The notes beneath the pieces are model-generated. The model was not told the DNA's origin. It saw only the letters and a list, made by a program, of their open reading frames with translations, and searched no databases. 64,000 bases of DNA. Origin: a bacterium. Lineage in GTDB: Bacteria; Vulcanimicrobiota; JABDET01. Location: positions 124,001 to 188,000 of the forward strand of contig JAKAVV010000002.1 of NCBI GenBank assembly GCA_021817145.1, in the 5' to 3' direction. This document shows, piece after piece, positions 17,778-26,725 of the stretch. The position numbers were made by a program, and so were the translations under genes. Positions within the stretch are counted from its first letter, which is position 1. The number at the start of each line of letters is the position of its first letter.

Positions 17778-19085
17778 TTAAGATTCAACCGATTCTTCTA
17801 TCAACCCTTTCTTTTCTGTTTCCAAACATTTTTTTTCAAGGGCTTTAAAAAACGGATAATAAATAGCAGTGGCAGCGAATAAAATGACAAGATTCAATAC
17901 AATTGCTCTCCAGTCATACCCACAGGCTAAAAAAGCTCCAATAGGAGAAGGGAGTGTCCAAGGAACCCAGAGATAAGGGCGGTGCACAAGATGGAATTGA
18001 AAAGCAAGATAAGCTAAAACACCTGCTGAAACAGGAGCAAGAACAAAAGGAATAAACATGGTTGGATTTAAAACAATCGGCATCCCAAAAACAACAGGTT
18101 CATTAATATTGCACAGAGAAGGAATGATTCCAACTTTCCCAATGCTTTTTAAAGTTGTGGAACGAGACATCAACAGTAAAAAACAAAGCCCTAGGGTAGA
18201 TCCTGTTCCTCCGATCCAGACAAACCATTGATAAAAAGGGAATGCCGTAATATAAGGGGCAGGATGCCCTAAAGCCACAGCATTCGCATTTTTTTGGAGA
18301 TAATCCAGCCAGAGAGGAAGCATAATCGTAAAAACAACAGCTTCACCTCGAACCCCAATAAACCAGATCAATTGAATGATTAAATTGATCAAGATAACGG
18401 CTGTCAAAGTGTCTCCCAATACTTCAATCGGTTTCAAAACCACGAGAAATTCCGCTTGCAAGTTGATTCCGATTAAATCTCTCAAAACCCAAATCCCTGC
18501 GCATAAAGAAAGAAAAGGAAACATGGAATAGAAAGCCTCCAAAACAGAGGATGGAACAGTTTCAGGAAGTTTAATCCAATGCAATTTTCTCCAAAAGCGG
18601 TACACTTCAACTGAAATAATCCCAAAAAAAATGGCAAGAAAAAGTCCTGTTCCACCCATCTCTTTTAATGGAAGGAAAAGCCCTTGTTTTCCTATCTCTT
18701 TGGGAACCATGGTTAAAAGAAAAGCGCCAGCCCCCATTAATCCATTTGAAATGGGATCGAATTGATACAATTTCGCCAGAGCTGCAGCAGTGCTGAATGC
18801 CACATAAAGAGAGATAACATCCATGGTTAAAAAATAAGGGGTTAAAAAAATACTGTGATGCAGAACATACCATTGAAAAGCGGAATGAGTGAAAGAAGAG
18901 CGATTTAAAAAAGCATCAACAGAACTCCAATCTTTTTTAGGCTCAGCCCCTGGCAGCTGTCCTAACAGAAGGAAAAAAGATCCAGCGATAATAAGAGGCA
19001 GGACAGCAACAATCCCATCTCTGACTGCTTTGAGATGTTTCGATTCACCCAGGCGTTCTAAGACTGCGAAGAAAGTTTTTCCCAC
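17778..19085 (-). CDS. PTS EIIC permease, lactose/cellobiose/chitobiose family
   Basis: The 435-residue polytopic protein starts MGKTFFAVLERLGESKHLKAVRDG and has the EIIC substrate-site motif INEPVVFGMPIVLNP and about ten hydrophobic segments. In the family it binds and translocates the sugar while EIIA and EIIB phosphorylate it. No EIIA, EIIB, HPr or EI gene occurs in the window, so it is an orphan permease here. Its start overlaps the end of the HAD gene by 28 bases, implying coupling. The neighbouring ChbG-like deacetylase suggests a disaccharide such as N,N'-diacetylchitobiose, but this is inference. Confidence 0.9.
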   Translation of the reverse strand: MGKTFFAVLERLGESKHLKAVRDGIVAVLPLIIAGSFFLLLGQLPGAEPKKDWSSVDAFLNRSSFTHSAFQWYVLHHSIFLTPYFLTMDVISLYVAFSTAAALAKLYQFDPISNGLMGAGAFLLTMVPKEIGKQGLFLPLKEMGGTGLFLAIFFGIISVEVYRFWRKLHWIKLPETVPSSVLEAFYSMFPFLSLCAGIWVLRDLIGINLQAEFLVVLKPIEVLGDTLTAVILINLIIQLIWFIGVRGEAVVFTIMLPLWLDYLQKNANAVALGHPAPYITAFPFYQWFVWIGGTGSTLGLCFLLLMSRSTTLKSIGKVGIIPSLCNINEPVVFGMPIVLNPTMFIPFVLAPVSAGVLAYLAFQFHLVHRPYLWVPWTLPSPIGAFLACGYDWRAIVLNLVILFAATAIYYPFFKALEKKCLETEKKGLIEESVES

Positions 19086-19960
19086 AATTGGATAAACCCT
19101 TCCATATCCCAGACCCTGACATCCACCATTCCAAGAGGTTGATCCGGAAATCGCTCCATTAAAACCGTTTGAGCATCAAGAGATTTTGCTTGTCTTAAAT
19201 CATTATAAACACTGTCTCCAATCACAAGAAAATTAGAATAATCCAGATTATTTTTCTGCGCAATCTCCTGAAAAATTTTAAACGAATGATTCGGTTTTCG
19301 AGCTTCAGGATAAATACTGCAGAAATAAGAATCAATTCCGATTCGTGTTAAAACATCTTCTGCTTCACCTAACCCTGAATTCGTCATCACCATTAAAAGA
19401 TACCCCTGTTCATGGCAGTTCTTAAAAAAAGACTGTATGTCCGCGGGAACCACCAGGGGAAATTCTTCGGGATGGTTCACCATATCTTCGCGAGTCGCTA
19501 AATAAGCGGATCGAAAATGCTCTCTTGTTAATCCGAACATCTTCCCAACAGCGGATGGAATTCCCCAACCGCTGGAAAGATGAATCAAGTTTGGAAACAG
19601 ATCCATATTCATTCCTTCAGAATAATGCTTTCTCATGGTTTCAATGGGAATTTGAACTCCATTCAACTCATAAGCATTCTGAATCCCCCAGTGATCATCA
19701 AATTCTAAGATCCAATTGGTTTCAGGATCATAAGCCCTCCCCACTTTAAGAGGAGATCCATTTTCTGCGGATCTTTTTAATTCTTTTAGATAGGTTTCTT
19801 TTTGAGATTCAGGCAAAAACCGACTCAAATGCTCCCCATATCTTAAAAATTGAGCCCCTGATGGAATAAAATAAAGGGTATCATCCAGATCAAAAATCAA
19901 AGCTCTCACTGGTTTGAGAGAAAAATTGGGATTTAAAATCTCGTAAGGAACTTGAACCAT
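19058..19960 (-). CDS. HAD-superfamily hydrolase
   Basis: The product is 300 residues when started at the ATG at 19960, which has a good GAAGGAA site and gives a natural start close to RALIFDLDDTLY. The frame stays open back to 20149, but that part lies inside the methyltransferase gene. HAD motifs are the nucleophile pair in FDLDDT, the MTNSG motif 2, a Lys in EARKPN and the acidic VIGDSVYNDL. A helical cap of about 120 residues lies between motif 1 and motif 2, as in phosphoglycolate phosphatase-like enzymes. The substrate is unknown. It overlaps the PTS permease gene, so a sugar phosphate is an attractive but unproven substrate. Confidence 0.85.
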   Translation of the reverse strand: MVQVPYEILNPNFSLKPVRALIFDLDDTLYFIPSGAQFLRYGEHLSRFLPESQKETYLKELKRSAENGSPLKVGRAYDPETNWILEFDDHWGIQNAYELNGVQIPIETMRKHYSEGMNMDLFPNLIHLSSGWGIPSAVGKMFGLTREHFRSAYLATREDMVNHPEEFPLVVPADIQSFFKNCHEQGYLLMVMTNSGLGEAEDVLTRIGIDSYFCSIYPEARKPNHSFKIFQEIAQKNNLDYSNFLVIGDSVYNDLRQAKSLDAQTVLMERFPDQPLGMVDVRVWDMEGFIQLWEKLSSQS

Positions 19961-20018
19961 TTTTGTTTCCTTCGGAAATGATGGAAGGATTCCTTCGAAC
20001 CTAGAAACCAGCAGAAAT

Positions 20019-20717
20019 TTATACTCTTTTCTCCAACTTAAAAATGAGAAATAAAGGCATATTACGGTAAATCTTAAAAAACTCAGGATCTTTTTTGAAA
20101 CAAGCAGGAACAGGTTTCGGCTCCAGAAAATCGGAAATCGCAAAACCACTTTCTAAAATATCCTTTATCATTTCTGATAAAGGGCGGTGGTAATAAGATA
20201 CCTTAAACTCTCCATTAAACCAAAGATCCCGAATTTTTCGGGATCGATAATACTCTTCTTTCCCCCATAAAAAAGGATGGTGAGTCGAAAACAAAAATAC
20301 GCCATCTTTCCTTAAAACACGATAAACCTCTTTTAATGTTTTTCTCCAAGATTTAACGTAATGAAGAACCAAACTGGAATAAATGAAATCGAAAGATCCG
20401 CCGGGGTACTTCAGCTTCTCCATATCCATCACTTGAAAATTCAAATTTGGATAACTTCTTTTCGCCACATCTATCAACTCTTGAGATAAATCTATCCCAA
20501 CCACTTTCCCAGCCCCAAGCTTTTTCATTTTCCAGCACTCTTCTCCACTCCCGCAGCCAATACATAAAACAGATTTTCCTATCATTTTGGGAAGTCTGCT
20601 GTACATGGCAGGCTTTTCAAGAAATACATGAGCTGAATTTTCTCCTGAGCGGATTCGTTCAACCCATTTTAAAGCATAGCGATTATACGATTGAATCGTT
20701 CTTTTATCTGTTGGCAT
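20019..20717 (-). CDS. Class I SAM-dependent methyltransferase
   Basis: The 232-residue protein has the SAM-binding motif VLCIGCGSGEECWKMKKLGA, the acidic end of strand 2 in VVGIDLSQELI, and FDFIYSSLVLHYV with RVLRKDGVFLFSTHHP. This matches the UbiE/COQ5-like methyltransferase_11 group. It is the first gene of a minus-strand run and lies 58 bases upstream of the HAD gene. The substrate cannot be inferred. Confidence 0.85.
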   Translation of the reverse strand: MPTDKRTIQSYNRYALKWVERIRSGENSAHVFLEKPAMYSRLPKMIGKSVLCIGCGSGEECWKMKKLGAGKVVGIDLSQELIDVAKRSYPNLNFQVMDMEKLKYPGGSFDFIYSSLVLHYVKSWRKTLKEVYRVLRKDGVFLFSTHHPFLWGKEEYYRSRKIRDLWFNGEFKVSYYHRPLSEMIKDILESGFAISDFLEPKPVPACFKKDPEFFKIYRNMPLFLIFKLEKRV

Positions 20718-20826
20718 GCGCTATCCTTCACGCATTCTTCTTCATCTCTGCAGAAATTCGAGAAATCAACTAAAATCCATGCCCCAACAGGAGCAAAAAA
20801 ATTACTATTGAACTATCACTAAAGGA

Positions 20827-21309
20827 ATGAAGTACAGCGTAACTCTCCGTGTCAATGGAAAGGAACAGAAATTAAATCTAGATGCTCGCGCAACCCTCTT
20901 AAATGCGCTGCGGGAAATTCTCCATCTCACAGGAACAAAAAAAGGGTGTGACCAGGGGCAGTGCGGCTCCTGCACAGTCCTTTTGAATGGGAAACGAGTC
21001 AACTCCTGTCTTGTTTTAGCGGTAATGGCAGATGGGAAAACAGTTACCACGATTGAAGGAGTTTCATCTAATGGAGAACTTCATCCTCTGCAGCAGTCTT
21101 TTTTGTCCCATGATGGGCTTCAGTGCGGTTACTGCACCCCAGGACAAATCGTTTCTGCTCTTGGATTTTTAAATGAACCCTGGGACAAGACTCCTGAAGC
21201 AGTACAAATAGGAATGAGCGGAAATCTCTGCAGATGTGGAGCATACCCCAATATTGCTTCAGCCATTGAAGAAATCCGTTCCTCAATTCAAGAAGCTGCT
21301 TCATCGTGA
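20827..21309 (+). CDS. paoA: 2Fe-2S subunit of PaoABC-type aldehyde oxidoreductase
   Basis: The 160-residue iron-sulfur subunit holds two [2Fe-2S] clusters that pass electrons from the molybdenum centre to FAD. The plant-type cluster is in GCDQGQCGSCTVLLNG with a later NSC, and the second is in QCGYCTPG and LCRCGAY. E. coli PaoA carries a Tat signal peptide of about 50 residues. This protein starts at MKYSVTLRVNG with no such signal, so the enzyme should be cytoplasmic. A TGA at 20809-20811 rules out a longer frame. The AAAGGA box touches the ATG, which is unusually close. The stop overlaps the GTG of the next gene. Confidence 0.9.
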   Translation: MKYSVTLRVNGKEQKLNLDARATLLNALREILHLTGTKKGCDQGQCGSCTVLLNGKRVNSCLVLAVMADGKTVTTIEGVSSNGELHPLQQSFLSHDGLQCGYCTPGQIVSALGFLNEPWDKTPEAVQIGMSGNLCRCGAYPNIASAIEEIRSSIQEAASS

Positions 21310-22295
21310 AACCTTTTACCTATCAACGCCCTTTCACAGTACAAGAAGCGCTTCACTCTATCCGAAATACGCCAGGATCGATTTTTCTGGCAGGGGGGAC
21401 CAATCTGGTGGATATGATGAAATTGGAAGTCATAAATCCCTCTGTTTTGATTGATATCAATCAACTTCCCCTGAATAAAATTGAACCTCTGCCTAATGGG
21501 GGGATCCAAATTGGCTCCCTTGTTCGAAATAGTGATCTGGGGTTTCACCCCTTGATCAGAAAAAATTATCCTGTTCTATCGCAAGCAGTTCTTTCAGGGG
21601 CTTCCCCACAGCTCAGAAATATGGCAACAGTAGGCGGAAACTTAATGCAGAAAACCCGCTGTTCTTATTACAGAGATGAAATTTCACCCTGCAGCAAGCG
21701 AAATCCAGGATCAGGATGCAGCGCATTAAAAGGATATCATGCTGAACATGCCATCCTGGGAACCAGCAGTTCTTGTATTGCCACCCATCCTTCTGATATG
21801 TGTGTTGCCCTTTCCGCTCTAGAAGCCATAATACACATTGAAAGCGAAAAGGAAAAAAGGAAAATCGCCGCTTCAGAATTTCATTTACTTCCAGGAAATT
21901 CCCCTGAAAAAGAAACGGTTTTAGAGCCTTATGAGATAATTGTAATGATCGAACTCCCTCCCCTGCCTCCAAACACAACTTCCTGCTATATAAAAGTGAG
22001 CCACAGAGCTTTATATGAATTTGCTCTCTCTTCTGCTGCTGTTGTTCTTGAATGGGAAGGAGAAAAGATCAAACAGGGAAGAATAGCCTTAGGAGGAGTG
22101 GCTGCAAAACCCTGGAGATGCTTCCAAGCTGAAAGACTGCTGGAAAACTCTCTGCCTGATGAAAAACTTTTTCGCAGCTGCGCAGAAACAGCTCTACAAG
22201 GAGCAGAACCCCAAAAAGAGAACCAGTACAAAGTTGAATTAACAAAACAAGTTATCTGTAAAGCCCTCTCAACAGCATTCAAGAGGTCCGTATGA
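21306..22295 (+). CDS. paoB: FAD and 4Fe-4S subunit of PaoABC-type aldehyde oxidoreductase
   Basis: The 329-residue flavoprotein starts with GTG overlapping the paoA stop (GTGA). FAD-binding motifs are IFLAGGTNLVDMMK and NMATVGGNL. The extra cysteine segment RCSYYRD ... SPCSKRNPGSGC ... SSSCIATHPSDMC marks the YagS/PaoB subtype, which carries an additional [4Fe-4S] cluster, and separates it from ordinary xanthine dehydrogenase FAD subunits. It should deliver electrons from the clusters to its acceptor. Confidence 0.9.
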   Translation: MKPFTYQRPFTVQEALHSIRNTPGSIFLAGGTNLVDMMKLEVINPSVLIDINQLPLNKIEPLPNGGIQIGSLVRNSDLGFHPLIRKNYPVLSQAVLSGASPQLRNMATVGGNLMQKTRCSYYRDEISPCSKRNPGSGCSALKGYHAEHAILGTSSSCIATHPSDMCVALSALEAIIHIESEKEKRKIAASEFHLLPGNSPEKETVLEPYEIIVMIELPPLPPNTTSCYIKVSHRALYEFALSSAAVVLEWEGEKIKQGRIALGGVAAKPWRCFQAERLLENSLPDEKLFRSCAETALQGAEPQKENQYKVELTKQVICKALSTAFKRSV

Positions 22296-24505
22296 ACCAT
22301 TGGATTGGAGCCCCTATTGACCGGGCAGATGGAATCTTAAAAGTAACAGGGGAAGCCTCCTATGCCGCAGATTTTAATTTTGAGAACTTAATTTACGGAA
22401 TTCCAATTCTCAGTACTTGCGCAAAAGGAAAAGTTGTTAAAATTGATGATTCAGATGCCCTGAAGATCCCTGGCGTATTGACGATTCTCACCTCTCAGAA
22501 TACGCCTGAATTTTTCCCCGCAAAAAGCGATTTTGGAACAGCCTCTCAAATGGGCGAAATTCGACTGCCTTTACAAGACGAAACAATACATTATGCTGGA
22601 CAATATCTTGGAGTCGTTCTAGCTGAAACTCTGGAATCTGCAGAAGAAGCGGAAAAACTGGTCAAGGTTCTGGTTGAGGAAGAACCCCCTATTCTCGAAA
22701 TGGAGAAAAACCTTTCTCAAGCTTATTCCCCAAAGGCTTTTTTTGGGGAGCCTCTCCCAGTTATAAGAGGGAATTTTGAAAAAGCTTTTTCTGAAGCTGA
22801 AATTAAACTGGAAGAGATTTATACCACTCCAGTTGAACATCATAATCCCATGGAACCTCATGCCTCAATCGCGGTATGGGATGGAGAAAATCTAACCTTA
22901 TATGAATCCACGCAGTGGGTTGTTGGCGCCAGAAATGTTGTGGCAGATGCTCTTAAACTGCCGCGAGAAAAGGTCAAAATCATTTCATGGTTTGTGGGGG
23001 GAGGATTTGGGTGCAAAGGATTTATCTGGCCTCATACCCTTTTATCCTCACTTGCTGCCATGCAGATGAAACGCCCTGTTAAAGTCTTATTATCCCGCCG
23101 CCATCTCTTTACAACAGTTGGGCATCGCCCTGCAACCTGTCAAAAACTGACTCTCGGAGCATCAAGAAGCGGAAAAATCTCAGCCTTAAAGCATCATACG
23201 ATCACCCATACTTCTTTTGTTGGAGAGTTTTTAGAGGGTAGTGGAGGAGCTTCCCAAAACTTATATGATTTCCCAAACCTTCAGGTTATCTATCAGGTGG
23301 TTCGGCTCAATAAAGGCACTCCAACTTTTATGAGAGCCCCTGGAGAATCCACAGGTCTTTTTGCTCTTGAATCTCTTTTAGATGAGCTATCTTACAAACT
23401 AAAAATCGACCCTATTGAACTGCGCCTCAAAAACTATGCAGAGCGCCACCCTGAAACAGGGCTTCCCTGGTCAAGCAGTAATTTAAAAGAATGTCTTCAG
23501 ATCGGAGCCGAAAAATTTGGGTGGAAAAATCGAAATCCTGATCCTGGTTCTATGAAACAAGGAAATCTATCCCTAGGCTGGGGAATGGCTGTTTCCATGT
23601 TCCCAGGATTTAGATCCCCAGGATCTGCCCGTGTCAAAATCTTACCCGATAATACTGCTCGTGTAGAAAGCGCGACACAAGATATGGGAACAGGGACTTA
23701 TACAACCATGAAACAAATAGCGGCAGAAATCCTGAGCCTTCCCCCTGAAAAAATAAACTCTTTTTTAGGAGATTCAAGTTATCCTGCAGCCCCTATTTCA
23801 GGAGGCTCTATGACTTCTGCCAGTGTTGGTCCAGCAGTTGAGGCAGCAGCAAAAAAAGCTCTGCAGCATTTAATCGACACAGCCATAAAAGATAAAGCTT
23901 CCCTTTTTTATCGCTGCTCTCCCGATGATCTTCAGGCAAAAAATGGGAATCTTATTTTTAAAACAGATCCCTCTAAAGCTGAAACCTTTGGAGAAATCCT
24001 TCTCAGAAACAACCTTCCATTTTTAGAAGGAGAAGCCTTTATAAAACCTGACCAACCAGATAAAAAGTACGCTTTTCAATCCCACGGCGCGCAATTTGCG
24101 GAAGTTTTGGTTGACCCCTATCTTAAAACAATTAGACTGAATCGAATGGTTGGAATTTTTGATGTGGGCAAAATCCTCAATTTAAAAACTGCGCGCAGCC
24201 AAGCGATAGGAGGGATGATTATGGGGATTGGAATGGCTTTATATGAAAAAACAGTTTATGATTTAACAACAGGACGGGTTGTCAATGATAATCTATCAGA
24301 TTATCTGATCCCTGTGATGGCTGATATCCCTTCTATTGATGTTGAATTTATTGATAAACCGGATCCTTATTTTAACTCCCTTGGAGTGAGAGGACTGGGG
24401 GAGATTGGAATCACTGGCACAGCAGCAGCCATTGCCAATGCTGTTTATCATGCCACTGGAATTCGAATCAGAGACCTGCCAATCACCCTTGAAAAACTGT
24501 TGTAA
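22292..24505 (+). CDS. paoC: Molybdenum subunit of PaoABC-type aldehyde oxidoreductase
   Basis: The 737-residue catalytic subunit binds the molybdenum cofactor and oxidises an aldehyde to the acid. It matches PaoC (about 730 residues) in length. Motifs include WFVGGGFGCKG, FMRAPGESTG, TQDMGTGTYT, GGSMTSASVG and the C-terminal GLGEIGITGTAAAI with the catalytic Glu that activates the Mo ligand. The start overlaps the paoB stop by four bases. The maturation chaperone PaoD/XdhC, usually next in the operon, is missing here. Confidence 0.92.
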   Translation: MNHWIGAPIDRADGILKVTGEASYAADFNFENLIYGIPILSTCAKGKVVKIDDSDALKIPGVLTILTSQNTPEFFPAKSDFGTASQMGEIRLPLQDETIHYAGQYLGVVLAETLESAEEAEKLVKVLVEEEPPILEMEKNLSQAYSPKAFFGEPLPVIRGNFEKAFSEAEIKLEEIYTTPVEHHNPMEPHASIAVWDGENLTLYESTQWVVGARNVVADALKLPREKVKIISWFVGGGFGCKGFIWPHTLLSSLAAMQMKRPVKVLLSRRHLFTTVGHRPATCQKLTLGASRSGKISALKHHTITHTSFVGEFLEGSGGASQNLYDFPNLQVIYQVVRLNKGTPTFMRAPGESTGLFALESLLDELSYKLKIDPIELRLKNYAERHPETGLPWSSSNLKECLQIGAEKFGWKNRNPDPGSMKQGNLSLGWGMAVSMFPGFRSPGSARVKILPDNTARVESATQDMGTGTYTTMKQIAAEILSLPPEKINSFLGDSSYPAAPISGGSMTSASVGPAVEAAAKKALQHLIDTAIKDKASLFYRCSPDDLQAKNGNLIFKTDPSKAETFGEILLRNNLPFLEGEAFIKPDQPDKKYAFQSHGAQFAEVLVDPYLKTIRLNRMVGIFDVGKILNLKTARSQAIGGMIMGIGMALYEKTVYDLTTGRVVNDNLSDYLIPVMADIPSIDVEFIDKPDPYFNSLGVRGLGEIGITGTAAAIANAVYHATGIRIRDLPITLEKLL

Positions 24506-24547
24506 ACCAGAAGGTTTATTTTTACTCTGAAAAGAAAACAGTATTAA

Positions 24548-24808
24548 ATGCAGAATTTTCCCACAAAAGAAGAAGTGCAGGCTTTTATAAAAGGGCACGA
24601 ACGCGCCAACGAAGCTGTCCAACAGGAGCGGATCGCCTGGCTTTCAAACCTTTCACATAGAGAAAGTGAGAAATTATATCAAGATCTCTGCGCTTTGAAG
24701 GTATTAGAGAATTTAGAAGATTCTTATGGAGATTTAGAAAATTTTCGCATTCAACAGAAACTAGCTGTCCGAAACCGTATGAATCAGGTGTCGGGGTTAA
24801 AGCCTTGA
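24548..24808 (+). CDS. Small helical protein paired with a nucleotidyltransferase
   Basis: The 86-residue product is not a family I can name. It is highly charged, predicted helical, and contains SHRESEKLYQDLCALKVLENLE. Its TGA overlaps the TTG start of the next gene (TTGA), so the two are translated as a pair. Small helical proteins coupled to MNT or AbiEii-like nucleotidyltransferases often turn out to be antitoxin or partner subunits, but no such motif is visible here. Confidence 0.6.
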   Translation: MQNFPTKEEVQAFIKGHERANEAVQQERIAWLSNLSHRESEKLYQDLCALKVLENLEDSYGDLENFRIQQKLAVRNRMNQVSGLKP

Positions 24809-25392
24809 CACCTCAGTATGAAGCCGCCTACGAACTGCATCAATTCCTAACTGATCGAGGGATATCTTACGCTGTAATTGGCGGATTAGCTGTCCAATAC
24901 TGGGGTGAACCTCGGGTGACAAGGGATGTGGATGCCACTGTTCTTGTGCCTCAGGAAATTCAAAAAACCCTGGTTTATGAATTATTAGAAAAATTCCCTG
25001 CGCGTATTGAAAATCCAATTGACTTTGCGATAAAAAATCGTGTTTTACTGGTCCGTTCTTCTTCAGGATGGAACATGGATATTTCTTTTGGACTCCCAGG
25101 CTATGAAGAAGAAGTTATGCGTCGCGCTGTTGACTGTAATATTGGCAGTGGACGAACAATAAAGTTTTGTTCAGCAGAAGATCTAATTATTCATAAAGCT
25201 GTGGCAGGGAGACCACAGGATGAGTTTGATATTTCTGGCATTATTTATCGTCAAGGGCAAAAATTAGATGATGTGTATATTTTGAAGTGGCTTAATATTT
25301 TTTCTCATATTTTAGAAACTGACGAAGTTCGCAGCAGATTTACAATTCCATGGGAAAATTTTATTCATAAAATAAAGGATCAAAAATCTTAA
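24805..25392 (+). CDS. Nucleotidyltransferase-fold protein (AbiEii/DUF6036-like)
   Basis: The 195-residue product begins at a TTG overlapping the previous stop. It shows a nucleotidyltransferase active site: YAVIGGLAVQYWGEPRVTRDVDATV provides the GG motif and the D-x-D pair, and NMDISF supplies the third acidic residue. FCSAEDLIIHKAVAGRPQD is typical of this group. Relatives occur as toxins of type IV toxin-antitoxin systems or as stand-alone nucleotide transferases acting on tRNA or proteins. With the small upstream partner this may be a toxin-antitoxin or defence pair, which is inference from layout only. Confidence 0.75.
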   Translation: MTPQYEAAYELHQFLTDRGISYAVIGGLAVQYWGEPRVTRDVDATVLVPQEIQKTLVYELLEKFPARIENPIDFAIKNRVLLVRSSSGWNMDISFGLPGYEEEVMRRAVDCNIGSGRTIKFCSAEDLIIHKAVAGRPQDEFDISGIIYRQGQKLDDVYILKWLNIFSHILETDEVRSRFTIPWENFIHKIKDQKS

Positions 25393-25435
25393 ATTTAAGA
25401 CCAACTTAAATGAGGCTGCATCGCTTGAAAATGGA

Positions 25436-25840
25436 TCATTTGATAAAAATCAGAGCGGAAAGAGTCATCGTTAAAACTAAAAAAGTAACGGCTGTGTAAA
25501 GCCAATCTCTTTCTTCAACAGCAAACAGAACCATGGCAGTAAAAACCCGCATAATCGGAGTAAGCACCAGAAGCAGAATTCCTGTTTCCATGATAGGAAA
25601 AGGTTTTAAATGCAGCCATCCCTGAATAAAAGCATGAATATCCCCTTTAAAATAAGTTTTTTCCATAAAAGCCACGTTGATATTCCCTTCCACAAAAGCA
25701 AGAGTCATCCCTAAAACCATAATTGCCACACTGGCAATAACCCCAATTCGAAGAACCCAACTAGAAGCATCCTGTATAGCTATTTTTTCTTTTGCCGGGG
25801 GTTTTTGCCCAACAATAGTATCAGAATTTGCCTTCATCAC
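25436..25840 (-). CDS. DUF1634 membrane protein
   Basis: The 134-residue product has three hydrophobic segments (WVLRIGVIASVAIMVLGMTL, the PFPIMETGILLLVLTP region and the C-terminal LYTAVTFLVLTMTLSALIF) and matches DUF1634. That family is usually encoded beside TSUP/TauE permeases, as here, where its start overlaps the TSUP stop by four bases. A role as accessory subunit of the exporter is inferred from this recurrent pairing. Confidence 0.8.
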   Translation of the reverse strand: MMKANSDTIVGQKPPAKEKIAIQDASSWVLRIGVIASVAIMVLGMTLAFVEGNINVAFMEKTYFKGDIHAFIQGWLHLKPFPIMETGILLLVLTPIMRVFTAMVLFAVEERDWLYTAVTFLVLTMTLSALIFIK

Positions 25841-26697
25841 AATAGCCCAAATCCTCTCAACAGCATCTGAATTCCAATTGCCAGTAAAACAACCGCAAAA
25901 ACCTGCCGAATCAAATTGTTAGACATTTTTTCCATCAATTTAGTCCCAAAAAATGCCCCTAACAAAACTCCACAGGATACAGGAACAACCACGTAGGGGA
26001 GAACCAATCCTCTATGAAGATAAACACCTGCTGCAGCTGCAGCAGTCACCCCGATCATAAAATTAGAAGTAGCGGTAGAAACTTTAGATGGGACCTTCAT
26101 GGCAATTTCATGAGCAAGGACTTTTAAAACTCCTGCACCTATTCCTAATAGCCCTGAAATGATCCCAGCGGCAAACATCCAGCCTGAAGCAGCAGGAATC
26201 CCTGTTACCTGATACTCTACTTCTCTTCCCATTCTTTTATCATAATAAGAGCTATTTAATCTCAGAAAAGCAGCCATTTTATCATCTACAACCCCAACAG
26301 GCAGCTCTTCTCCAAATTTTTTAAAAATAGGGATTAATGAAGTTAATAAAACAAGCCCAAACAAAATAGCAAGCACATTTCCTGGCAGCAGGGGAGCTAG
26401 AACAGCAGCCCCAATAATCGCTCCAAGGGCAGTGGCTATTTCTAAAAACATGGCAATCCGAATATTGGTGATCCGATCTCTGACATAAACAGACCCTGCG
26501 CCGCTGGAAGTCGCGATAACAGAAACAATGCTGGCTCCAATGGCATCCAGAATCGGCAGTCCCATAAACAGAATCAAGACGGGAACAATCACAACCCCCC
26601 CTCCGACGCCTGCTATAGAACCGATCACTCCCCCAAGTAAAGAAGCGCCAAAAATCTCCAGAATGAATTTAAGAGACGATATGTGCTGCCCTAACAT
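25837..26697 (-). CDS. TSUP-family (TauE/SafE) anion permease
   Basis: The 286-residue polytopic protein has the repeated glycine-rich halves of TSUP transporters: GGVIGSIAGVGGGVVIVPVL near the N-terminus and ISGLLGIGAGVLKVLAHEIA in the middle. About seven to eight hydrophobic segments are present. TSUP proteins move sulfite, sulfoacetate, thiosulfate or other small organic anions; the substrate here is unknown. It lies between tatC and the DUF1634 gene in one minus-strand operon. Confidence 0.88.
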   Translation of the reverse strand: MLGQHISSLKFILEIFGASLLGGVIGSIAGVGGGVVIVPVLILFMGLPILDAIGASIVSVIATSSGAGSVYVRDRITNIRIAMFLEIATALGAIIGAAVLAPLLPGNVLAILFGLVLLTSLIPIFKKFGEELPVGVVDDKMAAFLRLNSSYYDKRMGREVEYQVTGIPAASGWMFAAGIISGLLGIGAGVLKVLAHEIAMKVPSKVSTATSNFMIGVTAAAAAGVYLHRGLVLPYVVVPVSCGVLLGAFFGTKLMEKMSNNLIRQVFAVVLLAIGIQMLLRGFGLL

Positions 26698-26725
26698 TTC
26701 CCTTTCTATTTCTTCTTTCTACAAT

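Noticed and set aside
19961-20149. An N-terminal membrane-like extension on the HAD hydrolase
   Set aside because: The stretch lies inside the methyltransferase coding region and precedes a well-placed ribosome binding site and ATG at 19960.
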